A stretch of DNA of 54,853 bases from assembly GCA_002311385.1 (NCBI GenBank), contig DCAE01000129.1, positions 35,503 through 90,355 of the forward strand. Direction: 5' to 3'. The DNA is from Dehalococcoidia bacterium UBA1141 (GTDB lineage Bacteria; Chloroflexota; Dehalococcoidia; Lucifugimonadales; UBA3495). Shown one piece after another: positions 27,356 to 35,440 of this stretch. Position numbers and translations under genes: made by a program. The stretch's first letter is position 1. Each line of letters starts with the position of its first letter. Below the pieces are notes generated by a model, which searched no databases, had not been told where the DNA came from, and saw only the letters and a program-made list of their open reading frames with translations.

Positions 27356-27395
27356 TGTGTCAACATCTGCAGTTGCAACTGCAGATGTTGACACA
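27356..27395. repeat. Perfect 40-bp palindrome
   Basis: TGTGTCAACATCTGCAGTTG is followed immediately by its exact reverse complement, with no spacer. The flanking base pair (C/C) does not match, so the boundary is sharp. It lies about 190 bases upstream of the sulfite/nitrite reductase start. Function unknown: a large operator, a cruciform, or a relic of an inverted duplication. Confidence 0.9.
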
Positions 27396-27523
27396 CCCTA
27401 CCCTTTGGGATAGACTCGCTTCTAATGAAGCTGGTGAACGGAATCTCCTGCACTTGTTGTTGTACTCCCACATAGGGAGCAGATGACTATTGTAATCTAA
27501 ACACCGCTTCAGCCAGTCCTGCA

Positions 27524-27560
27524 CCCGCCAACTTCGTTTGTGGCGGGTTTTTTTATTTTG
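27524..27560 (+). terminator. Intrinsic terminator in the leader of the sulfite/nitrite reductase
   Basis: Stem CCCGCCA / TGGCGGG around ACTTCGTTTG, then TTTTTTTATTTTG. It ends about 11 bases before the AGGAG ribosome-binding site of the gene at 27582. A terminator this close upstream of a start points to an attenuator in the mRNA leader rather than to the end of another gene, since no plus-strand gene precedes it. Confidence 0.85.
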
Positions 27561-27581
27561 TACGACCAATAGGAGACAACC

Positions 27582-29426
27582 TTGAGTACTCAGACCGGCC
27601 AGACCCAAACCAGAAGCCAAGAAGAAATCTACCAGGAGAGCTTGGAGCTGTCCAAGTCCTCTGTGGGGATAATTCCCTTTATCGACTATGAGATTCAACG
27701 CCTGGAAGAAGAGGCCGCAGCTTTCGTCGCCGGAGAACGTGAGGTAGCCGAATTTACCCCTTTCCGCCTCCGCCAAGGAGTGTACGGACAGCGCCAGGCC
27801 GACGCCCAGATGATTCGGGTCAAGATTCCCGGCGGCATTCTGACGCCTGAAGCTCTGGATGTTTTGGGAGACATAGCCAAGGATTACGCACCATTGGAAA
27901 AGGGCCACATCACCACCCGGGAGAACGTTCAGTACCACCACATACCCTTAGACCGTTGCCCTGAGGTGCTAAGGCTCCTTGGCTCGGTAGGATTAAGCTC
28001 TCGAGAAGCATGCGGCAACACCGTCCGAAACGTGATTGGCTCCCCCACTGCGGGTGTGTGCGTAGGTGAGGTTTTCAATCCCACCCCCTACCTGACCGCC
28101 TATGTCCGCTTTGGTTTGCGCCATCCCATCAGCCAAAACTTCCCCCGCAAATGGAAGTCCGCATTCACGGGTTGCGACCATCACGACCACGTTGCGGCAG
28201 CTATTCAGGATTTGACCTATGTGGCCCAAATCCGGGAAGAAGGCGGCGTTCAAAAGAAGGGTTTCAAGGTTTTCGTGGGCGGCGGCACGTCCATCATGCC
28301 CAAGCTTGCCAAGCCCCTTTATGATTTTGTAGCTGAAGAGGATTACCTGAGGGTAGCATTGGCCCTGTGGACTGTCTTCAACAACGCTGAAACGCTCCGT
28401 AAAAACCGGATGATGGCCAGGGTAAAGGTCCTCATCGACAGAATCGGTCTGGACACCTTCCGGGAATTGGTTGACGCTGAGTTGGAAAAGATTGGCCCCA
28501 TCGATCCCAAGCCTTACATGACGGCCGAAGAGTTGCAACGAGAAACCCCACCCAATCCCACGGCAGTTACCAGCAACGGCCACAACGGGGCAGATGGGTT
28601 CCAAAAATGGCAAAGCTCCAACGTCGTGGCCCAAAGCCAGCAAGGCTTCAACTTGGTCCATGTCGCTGTTCGCCGGGGAGACCTTAATCCAGGCCAATTC
28701 AAAGGCTTGGCGGAGATAGTCCGCCGCTACACCGGTGGGCGAGCCGTTGCCACTTTGGAACAAAACGTGGTGCTGCGGTGGGTCCCGAATGCCTACCTGC
28801 ACGATGTTTGGCATGCGCTGCAGGACATTGACCTCGCAAATCCGGGCGCCGAGTCAATCACCGACGTCACCTCTTGCCCAGGTACTGACAGCTGCAAGTT
28901 GGGCATCACATCATCCATGGGTCTGTCCAAGGCCATTTCCGATGAGATAGGGACTTGGAACGGATTGCTGGAGGATGAAGAAGTCCAGAAGGTGCGTATC
29001 AAGATTAGCGGTTGCCCCAACGGTTGCGGCCAGCATCACATAGCCAACATCGGCTTCCATGGCGCAGCAGTTAAGGGTCCCGACGGCCAGCAAATACCCG
29101 CCTACGAACTGTTTTTGGGCGGCAACTACGGCTCAAGCAGGATCGAAGACTCCCGCATCGGCACCCGTATCCCGTTGGTGAAGGTTCCCGCCAAGGCAGT
29201 CCCCACCATCGTCCGGGAGATAACCTCCTATTTCAAGGAGAACCGGCAAGAGACCGAGGGCTTCAACGCCTTCCTAGACCGCGTCGGCTTGGAGGAACTA
29301 ACCACGGTGGCAGCCAATGCTCAACAGAAGGCCAAAGAAGCCGAAGCCGGGTCGGACCTGTATTTCGACTGGGAACGAAGCAACATCTACAAACTGGAGC
29401 GTGGCGAAGGCGAGTGCATGGTATAG
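27582..29426 (+). CDS. Siroheme sulfite/nitrite reductase (ferredoxin type)
   Basis: 614 residues. Two nitrite/sulfite reductase ferredoxin-like half-domains flank two catalytic domains; the [4Fe-4S]/siroheme ligands are C432-P-G-T-D-S-C438 and C478-P-N-G-C482 (S-C-P-G-T-D-S-C-K-L-G and S-G-C-P-N-G-C-G-Q-H-H). The enzyme makes the six-electron reduction of sulfite to sulfide or nitrite to ammonia in assimilation. Which of the two is not clear from sequence alone. TTG start with AGGAG 6-7 bases upstream. It is followed after 118 bases by hemD, which supplies the siroheme precursor. Expression is probably controlled through the leader structure. Confidence 0.93.
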   Translation: MSTQTGQTQTRSQEEIYQESLELSKSSVGIIPFIDYEIQRLEEEAAAFVAGEREVAEFTPFRLRQGVYGQRQADAQMIRVKIPGGILTPEALDVLGDIAKDYAPLEKGHITTRENVQYHHIPLDRCPEVLRLLGSVGLSSREACGNTVRNVIGSPTAGVCVGEVFNPTPYLTAYVRFGLRHPISQNFPRKWKSAFTGCDHHDHVAAAIQDLTYVAQIREEGGVQKKGFKVFVGGGTSIMPKLAKPLYDFVAEEDYLRVALALWTVFNNAETLRKNRMMARVKVLIDRIGLDTFRELVDAELEKIGPIDPKPYMTAEELQRETPPNPTAVTSNGHNGADGFQKWQSSNVVAQSQQGFNLVHVAVRRGDLNPGQFKGLAEIVRRYTGGRAVATLEQNVVLRWVPNAYLHDVWHALQDIDLANPGAESITDVTSCPGTDSCKLGITSSMGLSKAISDEIGTWNGLLEDEEVQKVRIKISGCPNGCGQHHIANIGFHGAAVKGPDGQQIPAYELFLGGNYGSSRIEDSRIGTRIPLVKVPAKAVPTIVREITSYFKENRQETEGFNAFLDRVGLEELTTVAANAQQKAKEAEAGSDLYFDWERSNIYKLERGEGECMV

Positions 29427-29479
29427 GTTCCCCGACCAAGCCCGAGAGCATCAACATAAATTCATACTCGACCAAACAG

Positions 29480-29505
29480 AAGGCGCTGCCATCAAGCAGC
29501 GCCTT
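29480..29505 (+). other. Stem-loop between sulfite/nitrite reductase and hemD
   Basis: Perfect 9-bp stem AAGGCGCTG / CAGCGCCTT with an 8-base loop, 53 bases after the reductase stop. There is no T-run, so it is more likely an mRNA-stabilising or partial-attenuation hairpin than a full terminator. Confidence 0.5.
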
Positions 29506-29544
29506 CGTGAATACCACATTTAATAGCGTTAGCAAAGTTATCTG

Positions 29545-30372
29545 ATGGCAGCAACACTTAATGGAAAAGTAATCGCCTACGTCGAATCACGTATGCGATC
29601 GGAGATGGGATCCCTGATTGAACGAAACGGCGGGATTCCCTATGCCGCTCCCGTCCTTCAGGAAATCTACTTGAAGGACAGCCCCGAGCTCCAACAACTA
29701 ATCTACGAAATCTGCCAAGGTTCCATCGAAGTGGTGGTGCTGATTACAGGCGTTGGCACTCAAGCCTTGGTAGAAACCGCAGCATCCATGGGGCGTCAGG
29801 AAGAATTCATAGCTGCATTGGACCAACGCACCATCATTGCTCGCAGCCCCAAGCCAGCCCGAATCCTGCGAAAGCACAAAATCCACATCGACCTGATGCC
29901 GCCTGAACCCTACACCTCCGAAGAGTTGCTGGCGGCCGTAGACCCAGTGGCCTTCAAGGGCCGTCGCGTGGCAGTTCAGGCTTACGGTGCTCCAAACAAC
30001 ATGCTAACCCAGGGTCTGAGCAAGTTGGGCGCCGATGTGAGCGAGTTCACTGTATACAACTGGGGTTTGCCCGAGGACACGGCCCCGGTACTCCAGCTTA
30101 TCGACGACTTGGCCGGGGAGAAGATAAATGCCTTAGCTTTCACTAGCCAACCCCAGGTGGGCAACCTGCTGGAAATCGCAGCAAAAGCAGGCAAGGAGAG
30201 CCCACTGCGGGAGTGTTTGGCGGGTTCGTCCGTGGTTGTAGCGTCGGTTGGCCCTGTCTGCACCAAACGCCTGAAAAATGAGGGCATCAAAGTTGATGTG
30301 GAGCCAGACCATCCGCATATGGGAAGCATGATTCAGGCCTTGGCCGAATATCTACAAATACAGGAATCTTAG
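29545..30372 (+). CDS. hemD: Uroporphyrinogen-III synthase
   Basis: 275 residues, two alpha/beta HemD lobes; the hinge near residue 40 and T-G-V-G-T-Q-A-L (about residue 67), F-T-S-Q-P-Q-V (about residue 200) and S-V-G-P-V-C-T-K-R-L (about residue 233) are typical. It cyclises hydroxymethylbilane to uroporphyrinogen III, the branch point to heme, siroheme and cobalamin. Placed next to a siroheme enzyme, it probably serves siroheme supply. No methyltransferase (CysG/CobA) domain is fused. Confidence 0.9.
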   Translation: MAATLNGKVIAYVESRMRSEMGSLIERNGGIPYAAPVLQEIYLKDSPELQQLIYEICQGSIEVVVLITGVGTQALVETAASMGRQEEFIAALDQRTIIARSPKPARILRKHKIHIDLMPPEPYTSEELLAAVDPVAFKGRRVAVQAYGAPNNMLTQGLSKLGADVSEFTVYNWGLPEDTAPVLQLIDDLAGEKINALAFTSQPQVGNLLEIAAKAGKESPLRECLAGSSVVVASVGPVCTKRLKNEGIKVDVEPDHPHMGSMIQALAEYLQIQES

Positions 30373-30416
30373 GCCATAGGTCCGTAGTTATCGAAGTCAG
30401 AAGTAGTTCGGGTAAC

Positions 30417-30452
30417 AAAAAAGGGGACGGCAATTTAGCCGTCCCTTTTTTA
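30417..30452. terminator. Bidirectional intrinsic terminator
   Basis: AAAAAAGGGGACGGC and GCCGTCCCTTTTTT form a stem with an AATTTA loop, with A- and T-runs on both sides. It lies between the convergent hemD (plus) and the small membrane protein (minus), so it can serve both. Confidence 0.9.
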
Positions 30453-30489
30453 TCTGTTCGTAGCAACCAGTGTCGCTTGTACATGTTGA

Positions 30490-30903
30490 CTAGCGATTTA
30501 AGATCCAGTGCTTGAGCCGGTCCCACTGGGACTTGGGGAGTTCATCTACAGACCGTCCACGCCACCTCTTATCATAGTTGAGGGTTCGGGGAGCGACAAA
30601 ATACATCATGTAGCCACCGGCCAAGATTGCCAAACCTAGCCAAATCAAAGGCCAGAATTTAAAACCGATCAGAAGCAGTATCACGCCTAGCAACATCAGC
30701 TTGCCCGGCGTGATTGCTGGGAGGCTCCGGCTTGGCGCGCTGCGGGGCGCCGAGGTCTGCCGACTTATTGTCGCTCCCCGTGATTCACGGTCTCGCGGGC
30801 GGTCTTCCGGGTGGCGTTCCGACTCCCGGGGGCTTTTGCTGGGGGCCACTTCCCCAGCGTTTTTCAGTATCTCTTCAATCTCGTCTTTATACTTTTCAGG
30901 CAT
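30490..30903 (-). CDS. Small membrane protein, unrecognised
   Basis: 137 residues: an acidic-basic charged N-terminus (MPEKYKDEIEEILKNAGE) with a disordered Arg/Ser/Pro-rich stretch (about residues 20-62), two membrane segments back to back (about 68-82 and 86-102), and a basic Trp-rich tail (DKRWRGRSVDEL). Similar layouts are common in Chloroflexota. ATG 30903 has GGAGGGG just before. No function can be given. Confidence 0.75.
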   Translation of the reverse strand: MPEKYKDEIEEILKNAGEVAPSKSPRESERHPEDRPRDRESRGATISRQTSAPRSAPSRSLPAITPGKLMLLGVILLLIGFKFWPLIWLGLAILAGGYMMYFVAPRTLNYDKRWRGRSVDELPKSQWDRLKHWILNR

Positions 30904-31170
30904 GACCCCTCCGACCCCGGGGTACCGGCGGAAAATTAGAGTCCCAAATCAGGGGCAGATCAAGAATCCACGGGATAGATGCTATTGTCCCTGGGTCTTT
31001 CGCCTACGGCTCGAGAAATTTGAGCCTGAGGGTTAATTATACAGAAAAAATAATTAGAGGGATACGGTACTGGCATAAGAGCCGAATAACAACTACGTCA
31101 TTTCGGCGGAGGCCGGTGCCCGATTTTGATTTCCTATTATCCCGCCACACCTCATTGGAAAGTTTGGCTT

Positions 31171-31944
31171 CTAGCCGAAACGACCGGTGATGTAGGCTTC
31201 CGTCCGTTCATCCTGAGGGTTTGTGAAAATCTGCCTACTCTCTCCGAACTCAATCAGCTGACCGACCCGATCGCCCTCGGCCATCAAGAATGCCGTGTAA
31301 TTGGAAACCCGGGCTGCTTGCTGCATATTGTGGGTCACGATGACGATGGAATAATCCTCGGAAAGCTCCCTCATCAGCTCTTCTATGGCCAATGTGGCTA
31401 TGGGATCCAAGGATGAGCAAGGCTCGTCCATCAAAATCACCGTGGGTTCAATGGCGAGAGTCCTAGCGATACATAGCCTTTGCTGTTGTCCGCCGGAGAG
31501 GGACAGGGCGCTGCTCTTTAACCGGTCTTTTACCTCATCCCAGATGGCTGCCCGCTGGAGGGATCGCTCCACCAAGTCCGCCAGATTACCGTTGTAGCCG
31601 TTGATTCTTGGCCCGAAGGCCACATTATCGAAAATAGACTTGGGGAAAGGGTTGGGCCTTTGAAAAACCATTCCAATCTGGTAGCGAATCTCCGTTGGGT
31701 CTACCGTCGGGGTGTACAAGTTTCGGCCTTCAAACAATACCTCGCCGGAAAGGCGGAAGGTGGGAATGAGGTCATTCATGCGGTTGAAGCATCTAAGCAG
31801 GGTGCTCTTACCCGAGCCGGAGGGTCCGATAATCGCGGTTATCCGGTTCCGTAGCACATCCAGTGTGACTTCGGTAACCACCCGGTTGTCGCCGTAGTAG
31901 ACGCTCAATTCCTTGGTTTGTAGAATCGGGTCAGCCTGCAACAA
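31171..31944 (-). CDS. pstB: Phosphate ABC transporter ATP-binding protein PstB
   Basis: 257 residues. Walker A G-P-S-G-S-G-K-S-T, Q-loop V-F-Q-R-P-N-P-F-P-K-S (the PstB hallmark), signature L-S-G-G-Q-Q-Q-R-L, Walker B V-I-L-M-D-E-P-C-S-S-L-D-P, H-loop T-H-N-M-Q-Q-A. Energises high-affinity phosphate uptake with PstC/PstA. It is last in the minus-strand order pstS-pstC-pstA-pstB, 9 bases after pstA. The signalling partner phoU is elsewhere, at 14.5 kb. Confidence 0.97.
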   Translation of the reverse strand: MLQADPILQTKELSVYYGDNRVVTEVTLDVLRNRITAIIGPSGSGKSTLLRCFNRMNDLIPTFRLSGEVLFEGRNLYTPTVDPTEIRYQIGMVFQRPNPFPKSIFDNVAFGPRINGYNGNLADLVERSLQRAAIWDEVKDRLKSSALSLSGGQQQRLCIARTLAIEPTVILMDEPCSSLDPIATLAIEELMRELSEDYSIVIVTHNMQQAARVSNYTAFLMAEGDRVGQLIEFGESRQIFTNPQDERTEAYITGRFG

Positions 31945-31953
31945 TTATCACCT

Positions 31954-32832
31954 TTAAGAACGCTTTTCCAGTTTGTAGCGCAGAATCACGGCCAACGCAT
32001 TCATGCTGAGCAGCAATATTAGCAATACGATTATACCGGCGGCGGCAGCTTCTTGAAAACCGGCCTGCGGCCTGGCTGTCCAGTTGAAAATCTGTATCGG
32101 CAGCGCACTAAATCGGCTCAAGGGGCCGTCTGGAGTGAAGGGAACAAACGTCAGCGCTCCGATTACGATTAACGGGGCGGTTTCTCCCATGGCCCGGCTT
32201 ACCGCCAGAATGACGCCGGTTAAGATTCCCGAGAAGGCTTGGGGCAGTACCAGATGCCATACCGTCTGCCAGCGAGAAGCCCCAAGGGCATACCCACCTT
32301 CCCGTATGGATGGAGGAACAGCCCGAATCGCCTCCTGGGAAGCAATGATGATTATGGGCAGAATCAGTAGCGCCAAAGTAAACCCACCGGCGGCCAAGCT
32401 CTTGCCCAAGTGAAGGCTACGCACGAAGATTTCCAGGCCCAAGATTCCGTACACGATGGATGGCACGCCTGCCAGATTGGCTATGTTTATCTGAGCAATC
32501 TTGGCGAACCGGTTCCGCCCAGCGTATTCTTCCAGATAGACGGCAGCGCCCACGCCAAGAACGAAGGACACCAAGCCAGCTATGATTACCAGGTAAATGC
32601 TGCCTAAGAGAGCGCTCTTGATTCCAGCTTCGTCGGGATGCCGCGAGGGAAAGCTGGTTATGAAGCTCCAGTTGACCTGGGAATAGCCTTTCACTGCTAT
32701 ATAAATCAGCAGAACCGCCAGCATTGCCAAGGCCACGGTTATGGCCAGAAGGCACAGCACGTAAAACGCGCGTCCCTCCCACTTTCGCCGGTTCATCCTC
32801 TTCCTGAAATCCCGGGGGGCAATCACCGCCAT
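31954..32832 (-). CDS. pstA: Phosphate ABC transporter permease PstA
   Basis: 292 residues with about six membrane helices. The EAA loop lies around E-A-I-R-A-V-P-P-S-I-R-E-G-G-Y-A-L-G-A-S-R, typical of PstA. Its start overlaps the pstC stop (TAATG), so the two permeases are made together. Partner of PstC in the phosphate channel. Confidence 0.96.
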   Translation of the reverse strand: MAVIAPRDFRKRMNRRKWEGRAFYVLCLLAITVALAMLAVLLIYIAVKGYSQVNWSFITSFPSRHPDEAGIKSALLGSIYLVIIAGLVSFVLGVGAAVYLEEYAGRNRFAKIAQINIANLAGVPSIVYGILGLEIFVRSLHLGKSLAAGGFTLALLILPIIIIASQEAIRAVPPSIREGGYALGASRWQTVWHLVLPQAFSGILTGVILAVSRAMGETAPLIVIGALTFVPFTPDGPLSRFSALPIQIFNWTARPQAGFQEAAAAGIIVLLILLLSMNALAVILRYKLEKRS

Positions 32833-33773
32833 TATTCGTATACCTCCCGGAAGCGACTTACGATGTACTGGCTGAGCAGATTCATAAGTAGTGTGAAGGC
32901 GAACAGTGTCAGGGCCACAGCGAAAATTGTCTTGAATTCGAGGGTGCCGGTGGGCAGGTCCCCTTGGCTAACCTGAGCGATAAAGGCAGTCATGGTCTCA
33001 ATGGGGACCAGTGGATTCAGCGTGAAATTGGGGTTCTGCCCGGCTGCTATGGTCACAATCATCGTCTCGCCGATGGCCCTGGACATGGCCAGTATAAAGG
33101 AGGCCACGATACCCGAAAGCGCGGCGGGAAGCACGACCCTGGTGGACACCTCTAACTTCGTCGCCCCCAATGCGTAAGCACCTTCCCGCAAGGAACGGGG
33201 CACGGCCCTCATCGCATCCTCGCTTAGCGATGAAACCATGGGCAGAATCATGATGCCCATGACGATCGAGGCGCTCAGGCCATTGAAGACCGAGATTCCT
33301 CCGGAAACATCTCGCAGCAAGGGCGTGATGAACAGCAAGGCGAAGAATCCATAGACGATGGTCGGTATTCCAGCCAGCACTTCCAAGACCGGTTTGACCA
33401 AACGCCGGATTCGCTCCGGGGCGTATTCGCTCATGAAAATGGCGCTTAGCAAACCCAAAGGAAGGGCCACAATCATTGCGCCGATGGCCGTTAGCACTGT
33501 GCCAGCCACCAAGGCCAAGACGCCGAAGTGCTTGGAAGCGAAAAGTGGGGTCCACTTGGTGCCGGTAATGAAATCTATGATTGGGACATCGGCGAAAAAC
33601 TGGGCCGCTTCCCAGACCAAGAAGCCAACAATGCCGATGGTAGTCAGGACCGACACAGCGGCGCAAAGGAAAAGCAAAAATGCGATGGCGCGTTCCATGG
33701 GCAATCCTTGCCAGGAGCGCCGTTTGTTGGGGCGAGGACTCGAGGAGCCGGGGCGGCTAGCTTGTTCGTCCAT
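32832..33773 (-). CDS. pstC: Phosphate ABC transporter permease PstC
   Basis: About 313 residues from ATG 33773; an in-frame TTG at 33785 is an alternative and both lie within a G-rich stretch. Six membrane helices and the EAA loop D-A-M-R-A-V-P-R-S-L-R-E-G-A-Y-A-L-G. The disordered Arg/Ser/Pro N-terminus (ASRPGSSSPRPNKRR) is cytoplasmic. Coupled to pstA through TAATG; pstS lies upstream across a 195-bp gap without a gene. Confidence 0.96.
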   Translation of the reverse strand: MDEQASRPGSSSPRPNKRRSWQGLPMERAIAFLLFLCAAVSVLTTIGIVGFLVWEAAQFFADVPIIDFITGTKWTPLFASKHFGVLALVAGTVLTAIGAMIVALPLGLLSAIFMSEYAPERIRRLVKPVLEVLAGIPTIVYGFFALLFITPLLRDVSGGISVFNGLSASIVMGIMILPMVSSLSEDAMRAVPRSLREGAYALGATKLEVSTRVVLPAALSGIVASFILAMSRAIGETMIVTIAAGQNPNFTLNPLVPIETMTAFIAQVSQGDLPTGTLEFKTIFAVALTLFAFTLLMNLLSQYIVSRFREVYE

Positions 33774-33967
33774 TAACCGCCCCAACCCTCAAGATTCCCA
33801 ATGCCCGACTGCTTTTCGCAACTAAGGTCTCGATTCGGATTTCACCTATGAATTCAAATTTGGCAGGATATTTGTTTGCAAGCCAACCCAAATTACCAAC
33901 CAAATATACCAACCCAGTTTAATGGAATGGCCAATTTTTCAGTCGATAATTTTGCTTCTAATTTCCC

Positions 33968-35017
33968 TTACTGATTAATCGATAAAACCTCAATAACCGA
34001 CCCTTCTGCGGGGTCGCTGCCGCCAAAGAGGGTGCCGGTTATCCCCTTATCGAACCTTGCCAACACCAGTTCGTACACTTCTTCGGAAAATTCCACGTAA
34101 CCCACCTCGGCCATCAGTCGTTGGCTCACTTCGCTCAAGTGGAAGCGCACGAATTTGTTCACATAAGGTTCCTGTGCTTTCTCCTTGTTGATATAGATAA
34201 ACAAAGGCCTGGACAGAGGATGGTAGGTGTCGTTTTTGATTGTCTCCCTGGTGGGGGCGACGCAGCCGCTGCCGCTGCCGTGGTCGATGGCCACCGCCCG
34301 TAGAATATCCTGGTTTTCTTCGAAGAACGAAAAGCCAAAATATCCCAGGCTGCTCTTCTCTCCCGAGATCCCTTGCACCAGCACATCGTCCCTCTCGCTG
34401 GCGATAAAATCGCCTCGGGAGGCCTGGGATTTCCCGTTGACGGCGGATGTGAAATAGTCGAACGTACCCGAATCCACGCCTGGGCCAAACAGCAGCAATT
34501 CTTTATCGGGCCATTCCTCTCGCACCTGGTTCCACCGGTCGATTTTTTCCTCGGACTCAGGGCTCCACATGATTTGAAGGTCTTGCAAGGTCAAACATTG
34601 CACGAAAACGTTTTCAGGGTTCACCACGACTGTGATTCCGTCCACAGCGATAGGAATCTCGATGAATTCCACGCCGGATCGTGCGCAGCGTTCCACTTCG
34701 ATGGGTTTTATGGGCCTAGAGGCGTTGGAGATATCCGTTTCGCCGTTGCAGAATTTTTGGAACCCACCGCCGGTGCCGGAGATGCCCACAGTTATTCTGG
34801 CGGAACCGCCAAGGGAGTGGCCGAATTCCTCCACAATCGCCTCGGTTATGGGGAAAACGGTGGAGGAGCCGTCAATATCCAAGGTGTCCGAGCCACCTAG
34901 GCTAAATCCGCAAGCGGTCAGGGCGATGGCTACGGAGAAAATCACCAAGCATAAGAATGCCGGTTTGCGGATGCCTGCGCTGGGTTTCCCTCCCGTTCCC
35001 GTTCCCAACACCTCCAT
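33968..35017 (-). CDS. pstS: Phosphate-binding lipoprotein PstS
   Basis: About 349 residues from ATG 35017; a TTG at 35026 is also possible. A signal peptide ends in the lipobox L-T-A-C (Cys36 from the ATG), so it is a lipid-anchored substrate-binding protein. D-G-S-S-T-V-F-P-I-T and S-G-T-G-G-G-F-Q-K-F-C are the phosphate-binding loops of the PstS/SphX family; D-S-G-T-F-D-Y-F is the third. Captures inorganic phosphate for PstCAB. A 15-bp tandem repeat about 80 bases upstream may be the regulator site. Confidence 0.95.
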   Translation of the reverse strand: MEVLGTGTGGKPSAGIRKPAFLCLVIFSVAIALTACGFSLGGSDTLDIDGSSTVFPITEAIVEEFGHSLGGSARITVGISGTGGGFQKFCNGETDISNASRPIKPIEVERCARSGVEFIEIPIAVDGITVVVNPENVFVQCLTLQDLQIMWSPESEEKIDRWNQVREEWPDKELLLFGPGVDSGTFDYFTSAVNGKSQASRGDFIASERDDVLVQGISGEKSSLGYFGFSFFEENQDILRAVAIDHGSGSGCVAPTRETIKNDTYHPLSRPLFIYINKEKAQEPYVNKFVRFHLSEVSQRLMAEVGYVEFSEEVYELVLARFDKGITGTLFGGSDPAEGSVIEVLSINQ

Positions 35018-35026
35018 GAGGACCAA

Positions 35027-35440
35027 TTACCCGCCCTTAGCAATAGCCATAGGGCATGAAGTGCTCGATGGCCTCGTGTGCCTTTCAAGTAACGCAGCCT
35101 GTATACTTACAGCCTGTATACTTACGCGACTTGAGAAGCCTTTCAACACTCAGTCAAAACTGCGAAAAAACCAATTTGTTGGCTTTCGCAACAACCAAGG
35201 GATTCACCTAGAGAATACAAAAATCAGTCTAAACCGAGATTTTGACACTTACATTATCAGCCTTGGGACACCATTTGGGAATACCAAATCGCCGACATTT
35301 TGGTCTGGGCTGATAACGTCACTCCAAGCCGAATGTCCGATTCTAGTCGAACTCCCATTTGACCGGCGCCGAAGACCAGAACTAAACCCCATCGCATAGC
35401 AGATAAGTCTCATCGCCCCATAAACATCGAGGCCAAAAAC
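35027..35440. promoter_or_regulatory. Divergent intergenic region upstream of pstS, 414 bp
   Basis: Between pstS and the flavin-dependent oxidoreductase gene. It has a 15-bp exact tandem repeat (35096-35125) and a small hairpin ATTTGG-GAATA-CCAAAT (35273-35289). Open frames crossing here have no coding character. Promoters for both genes are expected here. Confidence 0.5.
35096..35125. repeat. Exact 15-bp tandem repeat upstream of pstS
   Basis: AGCCTGTATACTTAC occurs twice without a gap. Phosphate-response regulators of the PhoB/PhoP type bind direct repeats upstream of pst genes, so this is a candidate phosphate operator, though its 15-bp period differs from the usual 11-bp one. Confidence 0.6.

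Larger units (their letters stand above)
27200..27581. promoter_or_regulatory. Divergent intergenic and leader region, 382 bp
   Basis: Lies between the DAO gene and the sulfite/nitrite reductase. It contains the perfect 40-bp palindrome at 27356-27395, hairpins GCTTC-TAAT-GAAGC (27418-27431) and CTCCC-ACATA-GGGAG (27465-27479), a repeated TCCTGCAC (27446-27453 and 27517-27524), and an intrinsic terminator (27524-27560) immediately before the ribosome-binding site. No gene is seen. Confidence 0.6.

Noticed and set aside
27360..27941. Minus-strand frame of 193 codons through the palindrome and leader
   Set aside because: Overlaps the start of the sulfite/nitrite reductase in antisense and the palindrome; not protein-like.
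34632..35399. Open frame of 255 codons opposite pstS and its upstream region
   Set aside because: Its first half is antisense to pstS and the remainder crosses the promoter region; no recognisable protein.
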